From Limnohabitans sp. (lineage in GTDB: Bacteria; Pseudomonadota; Gammaproteobacteria; Burkholderiales; Burkholderiaceae_C): a DNA stretch of 59,281 nucleotides. Each line of letters begins with the position of its first letter. The stretch's first letter is position 1. The translations under genes and the position numbers were made by a program. Below are positions 1-8,397 of the stretch, in pieces. Under the pieces are notes generated by a model. The model was not told where the DNA came from. It did no database searches and was given only the letters and a program-made list of their open reading frames with translations. The DNA is taken from positions 1-59,281 of the forward strand of contig SHXD01000012.1 of NCBI GenBank assembly GCA_009693505.1, read 5' to 3'.

Positions 1-116
1 AATTTCTTCGTGCTCAGTACAGCCATCAGGCGCACGTCGAGATCAACAAATCGTCATTACGGAGTTTTTACTTCCGGTTTGTTGGGCATATAACTGATTC
101 ATTACAAGCAAAGCAA

Positions 117-196
117 GACCTTCGATCTCTCGTGTCACGCGTGTCATTCCGACACCCGTGGCTTGTTCGGATCGGGATCGTTATTGAAGGTCTTTC
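117..196 (+). promoter_or_regulatory. Structured 5' leader of the terC-family gene, able to hide its ribosome binding site
   Basis: The ribosome binding site GAAGG (186-190) lies 6 nt before the ATG at 197. The segment GAAGGTC (186-192) is perfectly complementary to GACCTTC (117-123). The helix can be continued by GATC (124-127) pairing with GATC (176-179), with 180-185 bulged. Inside is a second hairpin: GTGTC (141-145) and GACAC (151-155) around ATTCC, extended by CACG (136-139) and CGTG (157-160). This is the shape of a switchable leader. TerC-family genes elsewhere are often controlled by manganese- or pH-responsive leaders, but I do not find the conserved yybP-ykoY sequences here, so a ligand cannot be named. 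Positions 1-116 hold one more small hairpin (about 60-76) and no gene that I can support. Confidence 0.45.
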
Positions 197-904
197 ATGG
201 AATTGTTCTCAATGCCATGGTGGTCGGCGTTGCTGGCCATCATTCTCATCGATTTAGTTTTAGCTGGCGACAACGCCATTGTCATTGCACTGGCCGCTCG
301 CGGCCTCCCTCCTGAATATCAAAACAAAGCCATCATGTGGGGCACTGTGGGCGCTATTGTGGTTCGCTCTGCCATGACCGTGGGCGTTGTATGGCTCCTT
401 AAAATTCCTGGCCTCATGTTGGTGGGTGGTCTTGGCCTTTTGTGGATTGCCTTTAAGCTCATCTCAGATACTTTTGAGGACGAGCACCAAGGTGTGGGTG
501 CCACCACATTCTGGGGTGCCATGAAAACCATCATTGTGGCTGACGCCCTCATGGGCGTAGACAACGTGCTGGGGGTAGCAGGGGCTGCCAATGGCTCCTT
601 TGATCTGGTGGTCCTTGGCTTGCTCATTAGCATTCCCATAGTTGTGCTTGGCAGCAAATTGGTTTTGCGCTTGGTCGAAAAATGGCCATTGATCATTCAT
701 TTGGGTGCTGGCGTTTTGGCTTTTACCGCAGCCCAAATGATCATCAATGAAAAACTCTTAGATCCCATTTTTGATGGCGGCGAAACCATCAATCTTTTAG
801 CCCGTGGTGCAACCTATGTCATGGCCGTTGCGGGTGTTTTGGGATTGGGCTGGTGGGCCACTAGAAGACAGGAGAACTCTGGAACTGAAACTCAATCGAT
901 TTGA
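197..904 (+). CDS. TerC family integral membrane protein
   Basis: This 235-residue protein has about seven hydrophobic membrane segments and belongs to the TerC/YjbE group. The first segment is followed by the signature LAGDNAIVIALAARGLP near residues 22-38. A second copy of the acidic motif, MGVDNVLGVAGA, lies near residues 118-129. These paired Asp-Asn motifs inside membrane helices are the hallmark of the family. Several members export manganese or help load metal onto exported enzymes; the name comes from tellurite resistance, which most members do not confer. The ATG at 197 has a good GAAGG ribosome binding site that can be sequestered by the leader. The gene is followed after 24 nt by an unknown gene and then a strong terminator, suggesting a two-gene unit. 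The substrate is not shown by the sequence. Confidence 0.9.
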   Translation: MELFSMPWWSALLAIILIDLVLAGDNAIVIALAARGLPPEYQNKAIMWGTVGAIVVRSAMTVGVVWLLKIPGLMLVGGLGLLWIAFKLISDTFEDEHQGVGATTFWGAMKTIIVADALMGVDNVLGVAGAANGSFDLVVLGLLISIPIVVLGSKLVLRLVEKWPLIIHLGAGVLAFTAAQMIINEKLLDPIFDGGETINLLARGATYVMAVAGVLGLGWWATRRQENSGTETQSI

Positions 905-928
905 CAATTTTTTTAATAGGAGAAAAAA

Positions 929-1387
929 ATGGAAACATTCATTGTTTACCTAGACGACAAGCAATATGCACTCCAACAAATTGTCCCCATCTTGCCTGCC
1001 AAGGGTTCTAAAAATGGCGCAGCAAATTGGATTTTGATTGGGTGTCCGCCAAGACTCAACCGCCATACAGGCCGTTGGTTGACACATGCAGCTCAAAAGA
1101 AATGGCGTCAAGAATGGACGCTAGAAGCAACTGACGAACTGCTCAACATGCTCCGAGACTTAGGCAACACAGTTTCAGTGCAAACCGTGCAAGGACCCCT
1201 TTTGGAGTTCACCAAGCAAGTCAAAGCTGAGGTGGGTATTGCCAGAGTGGTAGATGCACGCAGGCCAAAGTTGTCGGTGAATCTGCCGCCAGTGACCTCA
1301 GATCAGCCACAAGAGAAGCCCAACAACTGGACTTTGCCGGGCGTTGTCTTGGCCATGAGTGCTGTCATCGTGATGGCCAGCGAATAA
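929..1387 (+). CDS. Conserved hypothetical protein downstream of terC
   Basis: I do not recognise a family for this 152-residue protein. It starts at an ATG preceded by a strong AGGAGA ribosome binding site. The N-terminal 110 residues look like a small alternating alpha/beta domain: a strand (ETFIVYLD), a helix, a second strand (NWILIGCPP), then a basic helix and further strand-like stretches. That pattern is loosely reminiscent of universal-stress-type folds, but I see no ATP-binding motif. The C-terminus carries a proline-rich linker and a short hydrophobic tail of about 17 residues (from WTLPGVV onward) that could anchor it in the membrane. Its position 24 nt after the terC gene and before a shared terminator suggests co-transcription with it. 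Confidence 0.7.
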   Translation: METFIVYLDDKQYALQQIVPILPAKGSKNGAANWILIGCPPRLNRHTGRWLTHAAQKKWRQEWTLEATDELLNMLRDLGNTVSVQTVQGPLLEFTKQVKAEVGIARVVDARRPKLSVNLPPVTSDQPQEKPNNWTLPGVVLAMSAVIVMASE

Positions 1388-1403
1388 AAACTGTTGCTAC
1401 GAC

Positions 1404-1443
1404 AAAAAGGCCTTCCAGTGATGAGCTGGAAGGCCTTTTTTTT
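1404..1443. terminator. Bidirectional intrinsic terminator between the terC unit and rpoD
   Basis: A perfect stem is formed by GGCCTTCCAG (1409-1418) and CTGGAAGGCC (1426-1435), with a 7-nt loop. It is flanked by five A on the left and eight T on the right, so it can work in both directions. It sits between the convergent ends of the plus-strand unit (stop at 1387) and rpoD (minus-strand stop at 1479). Confidence 0.92.
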
Positions 1444-1478
1444 GCGCTGTATGTTAGCAGCGCATGGCGAATATCGAA

Positions 1479-4160
1479 TTACATCGTATCGATGAAGCTG
1501 CGCAGTTTGTCGCTTCGGCTTGGGTGCTTTAGTTTGCGCAGTGCTTTGGCTTCGATTTGACGAATGCGCTCGCGCGTGACGTCAAATTGTTTGCCCACTT
1601 CTTCTAGGGTGTGATCAGTTGACATTTCAATGCCAAAACGCATTCGCAGCACCTTGGCTTCGCGGGGTGTCAGGCTGTCTAAGATGTCTTTGACCACATC
1701 GCGCAAACCGGCTTGCATGGCTGCATCGATAGGCGCTGTGTTGGCGCTGTCTTCGATGAAGTCGCCCAAATGGCTGTCGTCGTCGTCACCGATCGGCGTT
1801 TCCATGGAGATAGGCTCTTTGGCAATCTTCATGATCTTGCGAATCTTGTCTTCCGGAATTTCCATCTTCTCGGCCAAGATGCTGGCATCGGGCTCAAAGC
1901 CAAACTCCTGCAAGTGCTGACGTGAAATACGGTTCATCTTGTTGATCGTCTCGATCATGTGAACGGGAATGCGGATGGTGCGAGCCTGATCGGCAATAGA
2001 GCGCGTAATGGCCTGGCGAATCCACCAAGTGGCATAAGTGGAAAACTTATACCCACGGCGGTATTCGAACTTGTCCACGGCCTTCATTAAACCGATATTG
2101 CCTTCTTGAATCAAATCGAGGAACTGCAAACCACGGTTGGTGTATTTCTTTGCAATCGAAATGACCAAACGCAAGTTGGCTTCGATCATCTCTTTCTTGG
2201 CATGACGCGAAGAGCGCTCGCCCGAATTCATGCGTTTGTTGATATCTTTCAATTCATCCAAAGGCACCACCACGCGCGACTGCAAGTCAGTTAACTTTTG
2301 CTGCAAGTCTTGAATGGGCGGAATGTTGCGGCCCATGACTGTGCTCCATGGCTTGCCAGCCGCGGCTTGTTTTTCGATCCATTTCAAATCGAGTAAGTGT
2401 GACTTGATTCGCTGGTTGGCTTTGTCACGACCACTGAAGTCGGCAATGAACAAATCTTGTGGGTAGCCACATTTGTCCACAATGATGCGGCGCATTTCGC
2501 GTTCTTTCTTGCGCACATCGTCCACATGACCGCGCACCATGTCGCACAGCTTTTCAATGGTTTTGGCCGTGAATCGAATGGTCATCAATTCTTCAGACAA
2601 CGCAAATTGCGCCTTTTGATAGGCGGGTGTGCCCCAGCCTTCTTTTTCATAGATCTTGTGAACTTGTTCGAACAGCTCGGTGATGCGATCGAATCGCTCT
2701 AAGGCTTGGTTCTTCAACTCTTCCAATTTTTTGGTCAGAGCTTTGGAGCCACCTTTGCCATCGTCGTCATCTGACTCATCGAATTCATCGAAGTCTTCTT
2801 CAGCCACATAGTCATCGGCTTCATTGATGTTGGAAAAACCATCCACCACCGTGGAGATGACGATTTTGCCTGAGCGAATCTCACCCGCTAGGCGAAGAAT
2901 CTCAGCGATGGTGGCCGGCGATGCGCTGATCGCTGTCATCATGTTCATCAAGCCGCCTTCAATGCGCTTGGCAATTTCAATTTCGCCTTCGCGTGTGAGC
3001 AACTCAACGGTGCCCATTTCGCGCATGTACATGCGAACGGGATCTGTGGTTCGGCCGAACTCGCTGTCTACAGTGGAGAGTGCAGCCTCTGCAGCTTCCT
3101 CAGCTTCTTCTTCGGTTGAGCCTGTTGGGGCGTTGTCAGTGATGATCAAAGACTCGGCATCGGGTGTTTGCTCGTAAACAGCAACGCCTAAGTCATTCAA
3201 TGTGGCAATGACCACTTCCATTGTTTCAGCATCGACCAACTTGTCTGGCAAGTGGTCGGAAATCTCACCGTGTGTGAGATAGCCACGCGTTTTGCCCAAC
3301 TTAATCAAAGCCTTGAGGCGTTGACGGCGTTTGGCCATGTCTTCTTCCGACAAGACTGTTTCGTCTAAGCCAAACTCTTTCATTAAGGCGCGTTCTTTGG
3401 CCTTGCTGATCTTCATGCGAAGGGGTTTGACTTTTTCCGTCGATTCCGGAACAGGTTCGCCGACCAAGTCTTCTTCGATGTCACGCATGTCTTCAGGAAT
3501 GGGTGCTGCACCTGCTTTGGACTTTCGGCCGCGCTTGGCGCCTGCTGCCTGAACTGCGGGCACGGGTGGCGTTGTTTTGCTGGGCTTGACCGCAGGTACT
3601 TTGACCGCAGGTGTGACGGCCTTTTTGTCGGCAACTTTGGCTACTGGCTTGGTAGCAGGCTTAACAGCTGATTTAGGGGCCGGTTTAATGGCCGGCTTAG
3701 CAGCAGTTTTAACAATCGGCTTCGCGGAAGGCTTGACTAGAGGTTTGGCTGCAATTTTGGAGCTAACTTTGTTGACTACTGGCTTGACAGCCTTGACCGG
3801 CGCTTTCGATGGCGTTTTTGCAGGTGCTTTAGTGGGTACTTTAGCGGCGATTGTTTTTTTGGATGCAGGCACTGAACTGACTTTCTTGACCGGTGCGGCA
3901 GCTTTGGCAACTGGTTTTGCAACTGTTTTAGCAACTGCTTTCACCACTGCTTTGACAGTTGGCTTGGCAGACTTTTTAGCAGGTGCTTTCACGGGTACTT
4001 TGGCTTTGACCGGACTTGTTTTGGCCGTTGCTTTCAGGGCAGGTTTTGCCACTGGTTTGCCAGCCGATTTGACGGCTGGCTTGGCAACGGGTTTGGCAAC
4101 TTTGATTGCGCCAGACTTGGCTTGTGCTTTAACGGGCTTCTTCGGTTTTTGAGCGGGCAT
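1479..4160 (-). CDS. rpoD: RNA polymerase primary sigma factor RpoD with long Lys/Ala/Pro-rich N-terminus
   Basis: The protein has 893 residues, against 613 in E. coli. The extra length is mostly residues 1-205, a low-complexity run of KPAVKP/AKPVAK-like repeats with almost no acidic residues, resembling histone H1-like tails. It is followed by region 1.1 (about 280-350), an acidic non-conserved region with [10 protein letters not shown], and the classic core. Region 2.4 carries [17 protein letters not shown], and region 4.2 ends in [19 protein letters not shown]. These recognise the -10 and -35 elements of housekeeping promoters. I place the start at the ATG at 4158-4160 (MPAQKPKK), which has a GAGGT ribosome binding site; an upstream in-frame start would add 25 unlike residues. 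It lies downstream of dnaG, as in many proteobacteria, but without rpsU. Confidence 0.96.
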   Translation of the reverse strand: MPAQKPKKPVKAQAKSGAIKVAKPVAKPAVKSAGKPVAKPALKATAKTSPVKAKVPVKAPAKKSAKPTVKAVVKAVAKTVAKPVAKAAAPVKKVSSVPASKKTIAAKVPTKAPAKTPSKAPVKAVKPVVNKVSSKIAAKPLVKPSAKPIVKTAAKPAIKPAPKSAVKPATKPVAKVADKKAVTPAVKVPAVKPSKTTPPVPAVQAAGAKRGRKSKAGAAPIPEDMRDIEEDLVGEPVPESTEKVKPLRMKISKAKERALMKEFGLDETVLSEEDMAKRRQRLKALIKLGKTRGYLTHGEISDHLPDKLVDAETMEVVIATLNDLGVAVYEQTPDAESLIITDNAPTGSTEEEAEEAAEAALSTVDSEFGRTTDPVRMYMREMGTVELLTREGEIEIAKRIEGGLMNMMTAISASPATIAEILRLAGEIRSGKIVISTVVDGFSNINEADDYVAEEDFDEFDESDDDDGKGGSKALTKKLEELKNQALERFDRITELFEQVHKIYEKEGWGTPAYQKAQFALSEELMTIRFTAKTIEKLCDMVRGHVDDVRKKEREMRRIIVDKCGYPQDLFIADFSGRDKANQRIKSHLLDLKWIEKQAAAGKPWSTVMGRNIPPIQDLQQKLTDLQSRVVVPLDELKDINKRMNSGERSSRHAKKEMIEANLRLVISIAKKYTNRGLQFLDLIQEGNIGLMKAVDKFEYRRGYKFSTYATWWIRQAITRSIADQARTIRIPVHMIETINKMNRISRQHLQEFGFEPDASILAEKMEIPEDKIRKIMKIAKEPISMETPIGDDDDSHLGDFIEDSANTAPIDAAMQAGLRDVVKDILDSLTPREAKVLRMRFGIEMSTDHTLEEVGKQFDVTRERIRQIEAKALRKLKHPSRSDKLRSFIDTM

Positions 4161-4405
4161 GATGGACCTCAATACTTCAAACTGACTTGGAAACAAACGC
4201 TGCGCCACAAACTTCTGGCGCGAGAGGAAATGCAAATAAACACCTGAGGGCAGGTGGCTTCATTTGCAAGGGCAATTGGGCAAGATGTATGGGCGAACAT
4301 TTGGAATGCAGTCCTTGCGGTGATGTGGCCGTTCCCATGGAGGGAGGTGCGCTGAGGCGGTGGCCGGGTCCGGAGGTGCTGCTGTCGCTCTTGCCTAAAA
4401 AATGG

Positions 4406-4434
4406 ATTATACCCAAACAAGGGTGAAAAGTCTA
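4406..4434 (-). promoter_or_regulatory. Candidate rpoD promoter overlapping the end of dnaG
   Basis: On the minus strand a perfect TATAAT (4406-4411) is preceded, 17 nt upstream, by TAGACT (4429-4434), which matches TTGACA at four of six positions. The -35 element overlaps the dnaG stop codon (4432-4434). Transcription would start about 240 nt before the rpoD ATG, leaving a long untranslated leader in 4161-4398, where I see no gene. Confidence 0.5.
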
Positions 4435-6387
4435 AATAATTTCAGTGCTCATGAGGGTTCGCCTGCGTTGATGCAGATCGCGCCATTTTTGAAAGGCTTC
4501 GGGGCTTTGAATACTTTCGGCCTCTTTGAGCGCTTGCGTTTCAAGCCCTTTCAGGCGGTCGATGAGCATCAGGTTGAGCAGTAGTCTGAGCTCTTTGCGG
4601 GCTTCTCCAGGCTCCCCTTCCGTGCTGACTTCGGGTGCATTCGGCTTGTGCGACTCCATCAATTTTTCAGCCAAATTCGCGAATGCAAGTTGACTTAATT
4701 CCGACTGCAGGGCACCCCAAGCCAAAGGGCCATGGTCATGAAATTGGCTTTCAATCCAACGCATGAGCTCACCATGTTGTTCGGGTAAGTCGCACAACAA
4801 GGCATGGTCTTCGGCAGACAAGCCGTCCCATAAGGCCATGTTGGTAAGTAAAAGCCTGACAGCATGGTCAGATCGGCTTGCAGGTTGAACCCGCGGCCCA
4901 AGTGAAGCCATTTGCATGGCACCCATCCCGCCCACCAAGCGCCATTTGCCTTGAGGATTTTGTTGCCATGTTTTGCCATCGGGTCTGGTCCGCGCTTTTT
5001 TCGGTTCTGCGAGTAGGCCAGGGGCAGAAGAAACTGCGTTGCGCGGATTGCTTCGAGCCAATGCAGCTTCGGCTTGTTGGAGCCATAGACCGGCCAACTC
5101 CGAAGCTTCAAGCTGAATCAACTGGGCTAATTCAGAAAGCAATTGACGTTTCAAGGCGCCGTCGGGGAGGGCGCGCCACAGTGGGCTGGCATTGCTTGAA
5201 AGATGTGCTCGGCCTTCTGCCGATTGCAAATCACAAGCTTCTGAGGCAATCTCGATTAAAAACTTTGACAGTGGCGTGGCCATAGCGACACAGGCAGAAA
5301 AAGCCTCAGAGCCTTTTTCGCGAATGAAACTGTCGGGGTCGTGCTCTTCGGGCAAAAACAAGAATTTAATATTTCTAATGTCGGTTGCATAAATCAGAGC
5401 GCCATCAAGGGCTTTGCGAGCGGCTCGGCGACCTGCGGCATCACCGTCAAAACTGAACACCACAGAATCTGTAAATCTGAAAAGTTTTTGAACGTGGTCT
5501 GGCGTGCAGGCTGTCCCTAAAGTTGCCACGGCATTGGGAAATCCCCATTGGGCCAAGGCCACCACATCCATGTAGCCCTCAGTGACCAAGACATAGCCTG
5601 CATCGTGAATGCTGTCGCGCGCCTCAAACAAGCCATAAAGCTCGCGCCCTTTGTGAAACACCGGCGTTTCTGGCGAATTCAAATATTTGGGTGTGCCATC
5701 TCCCATGACGCGTCCGCCAAAACCGATGCATTCACCTTTGATGCTTCGAATCGGAAACATCACACGGTCTCTGAATCGATCGTATCGCTTGTCATCTTCC
5801 TCATTCACGATGACCAAGCCGCTCTCGGCCAAAAGTGGATCGTCGTATTCAGGAAAAATACTTGCCAAGCTGCGCCAACCTTCAGGTGAGTAGCCCAAAC
5901 CAAATCGTTTTGCAATTTGCCCAGATAAGCCGCGTCCTTTCAAGTAAGCGACAGCCTTCGGTGCATTTTTCAAATGTTGCTGATAAGCGCTGGCCGCTTT
6001 TTCTAACATATCGCTTAGGCTGGCTTGTTTTTGTTTTTGAGCGGCGGCGATGGCCCTGTCTTGAGGCGAAAGGTCCTCCTCAGGCACAGTCATGCCAGTC
6101 TGCTGTGCCAAATCTTTCACCGCTTCTATGAAGCTCATGCCTGCATGGTCCATGAGAAAGCCAATGGCATTGCCATTTTTTCCGCAGCCGAAGCAATGAA
6201 AAAATTGTTTGGTGGGGCTGACTGTGAAGCTGGGCGATTTTTCTCCGTGAAAGGGGCAAAGGCCCATGAAATTTGCGCCGCCTTTTTTCAGCTGCACGAA
6301 GCGGCCAACGACCTCCACCACATCTACGCGGGATATAAGTTCTTGAATAAAAGACTGAGGAATGGCCACGCTTGTATTTTCGCCCAA
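4432..6387 (-). CDS. dnaG: DNA primase
   Basis: This 651-residue enzyme makes the RNA primers for chromosome replication. The N-terminal zinc-binding domain shows the CHC2 pattern (CPFHGEKSPSF, then FHCFGCGKNG), beginning near residue 44. The catalytic TOPRIM core has EGYMDVVALAQWG and, further on, the metal-binding SFDGDAAGRRAA. The C-terminal domain, which docks on DnaB helicase, is less conserved but of normal size. The start is uncertain. I use the TTG at 6385-6387, which has a GAGG ribosome binding site 7 nt upstream. A GTG at 6367-6369 would give a start closer to known primases (residues VAIPQSFIQ) but has no clear binding site. A terminator lies just upstream. Confidence 0.95.
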   Translation of the reverse strand: MGENTSVAIPQSFIQELISRVDVVEVVGRFVQLKKGGANFMGLCPFHGEKSPSFTVSPTKQFFHCFGCGKNGNAIGFLMDHAGMSFIEAVKDLAQQTGMTVPEEDLSPQDRAIAAAQKQKQASLSDMLEKAASAYQQHLKNAPKAVAYLKGRGLSGQIAKRFGLGYSPEGWRSLASIFPEYDDPLLAESGLVIVNEEDDKRYDRFRDRVMFPIRSIKGECIGFGGRVMGDGTPKYLNSPETPVFHKGRELYGLFEARDSIHDAGYVLVTEGYMDVVALAQWGFPNAVATLGTACTPDHVQKLFRFTDSVVFSFDGDAAGRRAARKALDGALIYATDIRNIKFLFLPEEHDPDSFIREKGSEAFSACVAMATPLSKFLIEIASEACDLQSAEGRAHLSSNASPLWRALPDGALKRQLLSELAQLIQLEASELAGLWLQQAEAALARSNPRNAVSSAPGLLAEPKKARTRPDGKTWQQNPQGKWRLVGGMGAMQMASLGPRVQPASRSDHAVRLLLTNMALWDGLSAEDHALLCDLPEQHGELMRWIESQFHDHGPLAWGALQSELSQLAFANLAEKLMESHKPNAPEVSTEGEPGEARKELRLLLNLMLIDRLKGLETQALKEAESIQSPEAFQKWRDLHQRRRTLMSTEII

Positions 6388-6405
6388 GTTAGAGCCTCAT
6401 TGGAC

Positions 6406-6428
6406 AAAAAAAAACCTCGCGATGCAGG
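6406..6428 (-). terminator. Intrinsic terminator/attenuator just upstream of dnaG
   Basis: On the minus strand a short stem (GCAGG-type arm 6424-6428 pairing with the CCTCGC arm 6415-6420, loop GAT, one bulge) is followed by nine T (6406-6414). It ends only about 19 nt before the dnaG start, so transcripts from upstream must read through it to express primase. The stem is short, so efficiency is probably partial. Confidence 0.6.
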
Positions 6429-6452
6429 GCTTTTTGTTGCGGGCTAAAAAAA

Positions 6453-6650
6453 TCAGGCTGTCTTCTTTTTCGCTTTGGTCTTTTTCTTTTTAGCGACCTT
6501 TTTGGCCGCTTTGGGCGCTTCGGCAGCGGGGGCCGCAGCGGGAGCCGCCGCGGGGGCCGCGGGAACGACAGGGGCTGTTGGTGCTGCAGTTTGAGCCACA
6601 GAGGCTAAAGCAGAAATACCCAACACGCCAGCAAGGATGATTTTGTACAT
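6453..6650 (-). CDS. Small secreted Ala/Pro- and Lys-rich protein of unknown function
   Basis: A 65-residue protein. Residues 1-19 form a typical cleavable signal peptide (MYKIILAGVLGISALASVAQ), so it should be exported. The mature part is only low complexity: an Ala/Pro stretch (about 22-45) followed by a very basic tail made almost entirely of Lys and Ala. The ATG at 6650 has an AGGAA ribosome binding site. I know of no defined function; such a tail could bind nucleic acid, polyphosphate or the anionic cell surface. It lies 63 nt after the NUDIX gene and directly before the dnaG attenuator. Confidence 0.75.
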   Translation of the reverse strand: MYKIILAGVLGISALASVAQTAAPTAPVVPAAPAAAPAAAPAAEAPKAAKKVAKKKKTKAKKKTA

Positions 6651-6712
6651 GTAGTTTCCTTTTTTGAAGACAGCTTAAGGATACAGCGAATGTGTCGGCC
6701 AACACGCTGACT

Positions 6713-7264
6713 TCAATCAATATTCAGGGTGTGCACCCCAAAGCTACCTGATTTTTTGTCAGCAAAATAATGCTTTAAAGTTTCTTGTACGGTTCTAAAG
6801 GCCAGGTCGTCCCAAGGAATCTCTGTTTCAGAAAACATTTTGGCCTCTTGAGTTTCAAAACCAGGTTCGAATTGCTCATTCTCCAACTCGGCCAAGAAGT
6901 AGAGATGGACCTGACCCACACGGGGCACGCTCATGACTGTAAAAAGAGAGCCCATTTTGAACTGTGCGCCAGCTTCTTCGGAAGTTTCACGCGCGGCGCC
7001 TTCAGAAGTAGATTCACCCAGCTCCATGAAGCCAGCTGGAAGTGTCCATTTGCCTTTGCGGGGCTCGATATTTCGCTTGCAAAGCAACACACGTTCGCCA
7101 AAGTGAGGAACTGTGCCGACGACATTGAGGGGATTTTCGTAATGCACCAAATGACATTCAGTGCAGATGGCGCGTTGCTTGGTGTCGCCATCGTCGGGAA
7201 GCCGATACAAAACCGCCGAGCCACAAGCTCGGCAGTGTTTGATCAGTTGTCTTTGATAGCTCAA
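6713..7264 (-). CDS. NUDIX hydrolase with N-terminal zinc ribbon
   Basis: A 183-residue protein with two parts. Residues 10-42 hold a zinc ribbon with paired cysteines (CRACG and CTECH). Residues 45-160 form a NUDIX domain whose box matches GX5EX7REUXEEXGU, starting at GFMELGES and including the catalytic RETSEEAG. This NudC-like layout suggests hydrolysis of a nucleoside diphosphate derivative such as NADH or a sugar nucleotide; the exact substrate is unknown. The first in-frame start is a TTG at 7262-7264 overlapping the dctP stop codon as TTGA, suggesting translational coupling to the TRAP operon. No ATG lies near this N-terminus, so the start is probable rather than certain. Confidence 0.85.
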   Translation of the reverse strand: MSYQRQLIKHCRACGSAVLYRLPDDGDTKQRAICTECHLVHYENPLNVVGTVPHFGERVLLCKRNIEPRKGKWTLPAGFMELGESTSEGAARETSEEAGAQFKMGSLFTVMSVPRVGQVHLYFLAELENEQFEPGFETQEAKMFSETEIPWDDLAFRTVQETLKHYFADKKSGSFGVHTLNID

Positions 7265-8334
7265 GCCTTTTTCGCAGGTGCTTTAGCGGCTGGCGCTTTG
7301 GCATGTTTTTCGATCAATGCGCGGGCTGTGTCGATCAACGTGCGTCCGTCGTAGCCGCGCTTGTTCATGTCCTCAATCCATTCCACTTCGAGCGCACGAG
7401 ATTTACGGCGGAATTCTTGGGCTTCTGCAGGGCCAACCGTGAAGATGGCATTGTTTCGATCGCTGGCTGATTTGCGGCCAGACACATCGCCTTCTTGTTG
7501 AACTTTGCCCAACCAACCTGAAGTTTCCAGGCCGCTGTTGTTGTCAATGATCTTCTTCAGATCTGGCGGCAATGAGTTGTATTTGGCCTTGTTCATGGCC
7601 ATCACAAATGTGGTGGTGTACAAGCAACCGCCAGCAGGATCAAACTCGGCGTGGAACTTGGTGAGTTCGTTTACCTTCACGGCAGGCACGACTTCCCAAG
7701 GAATGACGGCGCCGTTGATGGTGCCTTTAGACAGCGCATCAGGAATGCCAGGCAAGGGCATGCCAACAGGAATAGCACCCAGAGCCCCCATCAATTTGGT
7801 CACTTGACGGGTTGGGGCGCGCATTTTCAAGCCCTTCAGATCGGCCACACTTTTCACGGGTTTGTCGACCGTGTGAATGGCGCCAGGGCCGTGAACTTGC
7901 AAGGCAATTAGCTGAATGTCCTTGAATTCATCGGGTGCCATGGTTTGGACATATTCCCAATAGGCTTTGGATGTGGCCTCTGCATTGTTCATCATGAATG
8001 GCAACTCAAACACCTCCACTCTTGGAAAGCGACCCGCGTTATTGCCAGGCAAAGTCCAAACGACGTCGACCACGCCGTCGCGTGCTTGGTCGTACAACTG
8101 AACAGGCGTGCCGCCCAATTGCATGGCGGGATAAGCTTCAAACTTGATGCGGCCACCAGACTCTTGTTCGACCTTGTTCATCCATGCTTTGTGCATGTTA
8201 AGCCACACATTGGACTGGGGAGCCATGAAGGTGTGAAACTTCAGGGTGACAGTTTGCTGGGCAAAAGCTGTGATGGCTGGCGCTGCAATGGCGGCTGCAG
8301 CACCTGACTTTAAGAGGGATCGACGTTTGATCAT
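7261..8334 (-). CDS. dctP: TRAP transporter periplasmic substrate-binding protein (DctP family)
   Basis: This 357-residue protein begins with an export signal that includes a twin-arginine-like motif (IKRRSLLKSGAAAAIAAPA), followed by a DctP-type fold. Typical features are the FHTFMAPQS strand after the signal and the KGLKMRAP segment, whose arginine normally grips the substrate carboxylate. The start is the ATG at 8332-8334, with GGAG 7 nt upstream. It works with the DctQ and DctM genes directly upstream to import a carboxylate using an ion gradient. The C-terminus ends in a short Lys/Ala-rich tail. The substrate is not visible; the linked hydrolase suggests an aromatic-derived or keto acid. 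Confidence 0.93.
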   Translation of the reverse strand: MIKRRSLLKSGAAAAIAAPAITAFAQQTVTLKFHTFMAPQSNVWLNMHKAWMNKVEQESGGRIKFEAYPAMQLGGTPVQLYDQARDGVVDVVWTLPGNNAGRFPRVEVFELPFMMNNAEATSKAYWEYVQTMAPDEFKDIQLIALQVHGPGAIHTVDKPVKSVADLKGLKMRAPTRQVTKLMGALGAIPVGMPLPGIPDALSKGTINGAVIPWEVVPAVKVNELTKFHAEFDPAGGCLYTTTFVMAMNKAKYNSLPPDLKKIIDNNSGLETSGWLGKVQQEGDVSGRKSASDRNNAIFTVGPAEAQEFRRKSRALEVEWIEDMNKRGYDGRTLIDTARALIEKHAKAPAAKAPAKKA

Positions 8335-8374
8335 GGATGTCTCCAAATAATGATGTCTGAATGTTAACGGATCA

Positions 8375-8393
8375 AAGCCTCTAAAAGAGGCTT
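8375..8393 (-). terminator. Intercistronic hairpin between dctM and dctP
   Basis: A perfect inverted repeat, AAGCCTCT (8375-8382) and AGAGGCTT (8386-8393), is separated by 3 nt. On the minus strand it is followed only by a short T stretch (TTTGATCC), so it is more likely a pause, partial terminator or mRNA-stabilising hairpin than a full terminator. It could set the ratio of binding protein to permease. Confidence 0.45.
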
Positions 8394-8397
8394 CTCA

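Noticed and set aside
1-196. yybP-ykoY manganese riboswitch before terC
   Set aside because: The conserved loop sequences of that class were not found by eye. The leader is structured and kept as a finding, but not assigned to a class.
3577-4152. 191-codon open frame on the plus strand opposite the rpoD N-terminus
   Set aside because: It mirrors the Lys/Ala/Pro repeats of rpoD, giving a Leu/Ala/Gly/Thr-rich repeat without ribosome binding site or recognisable domain. Such antisense frames are expected over repetitive, stop-poor coding sequence.
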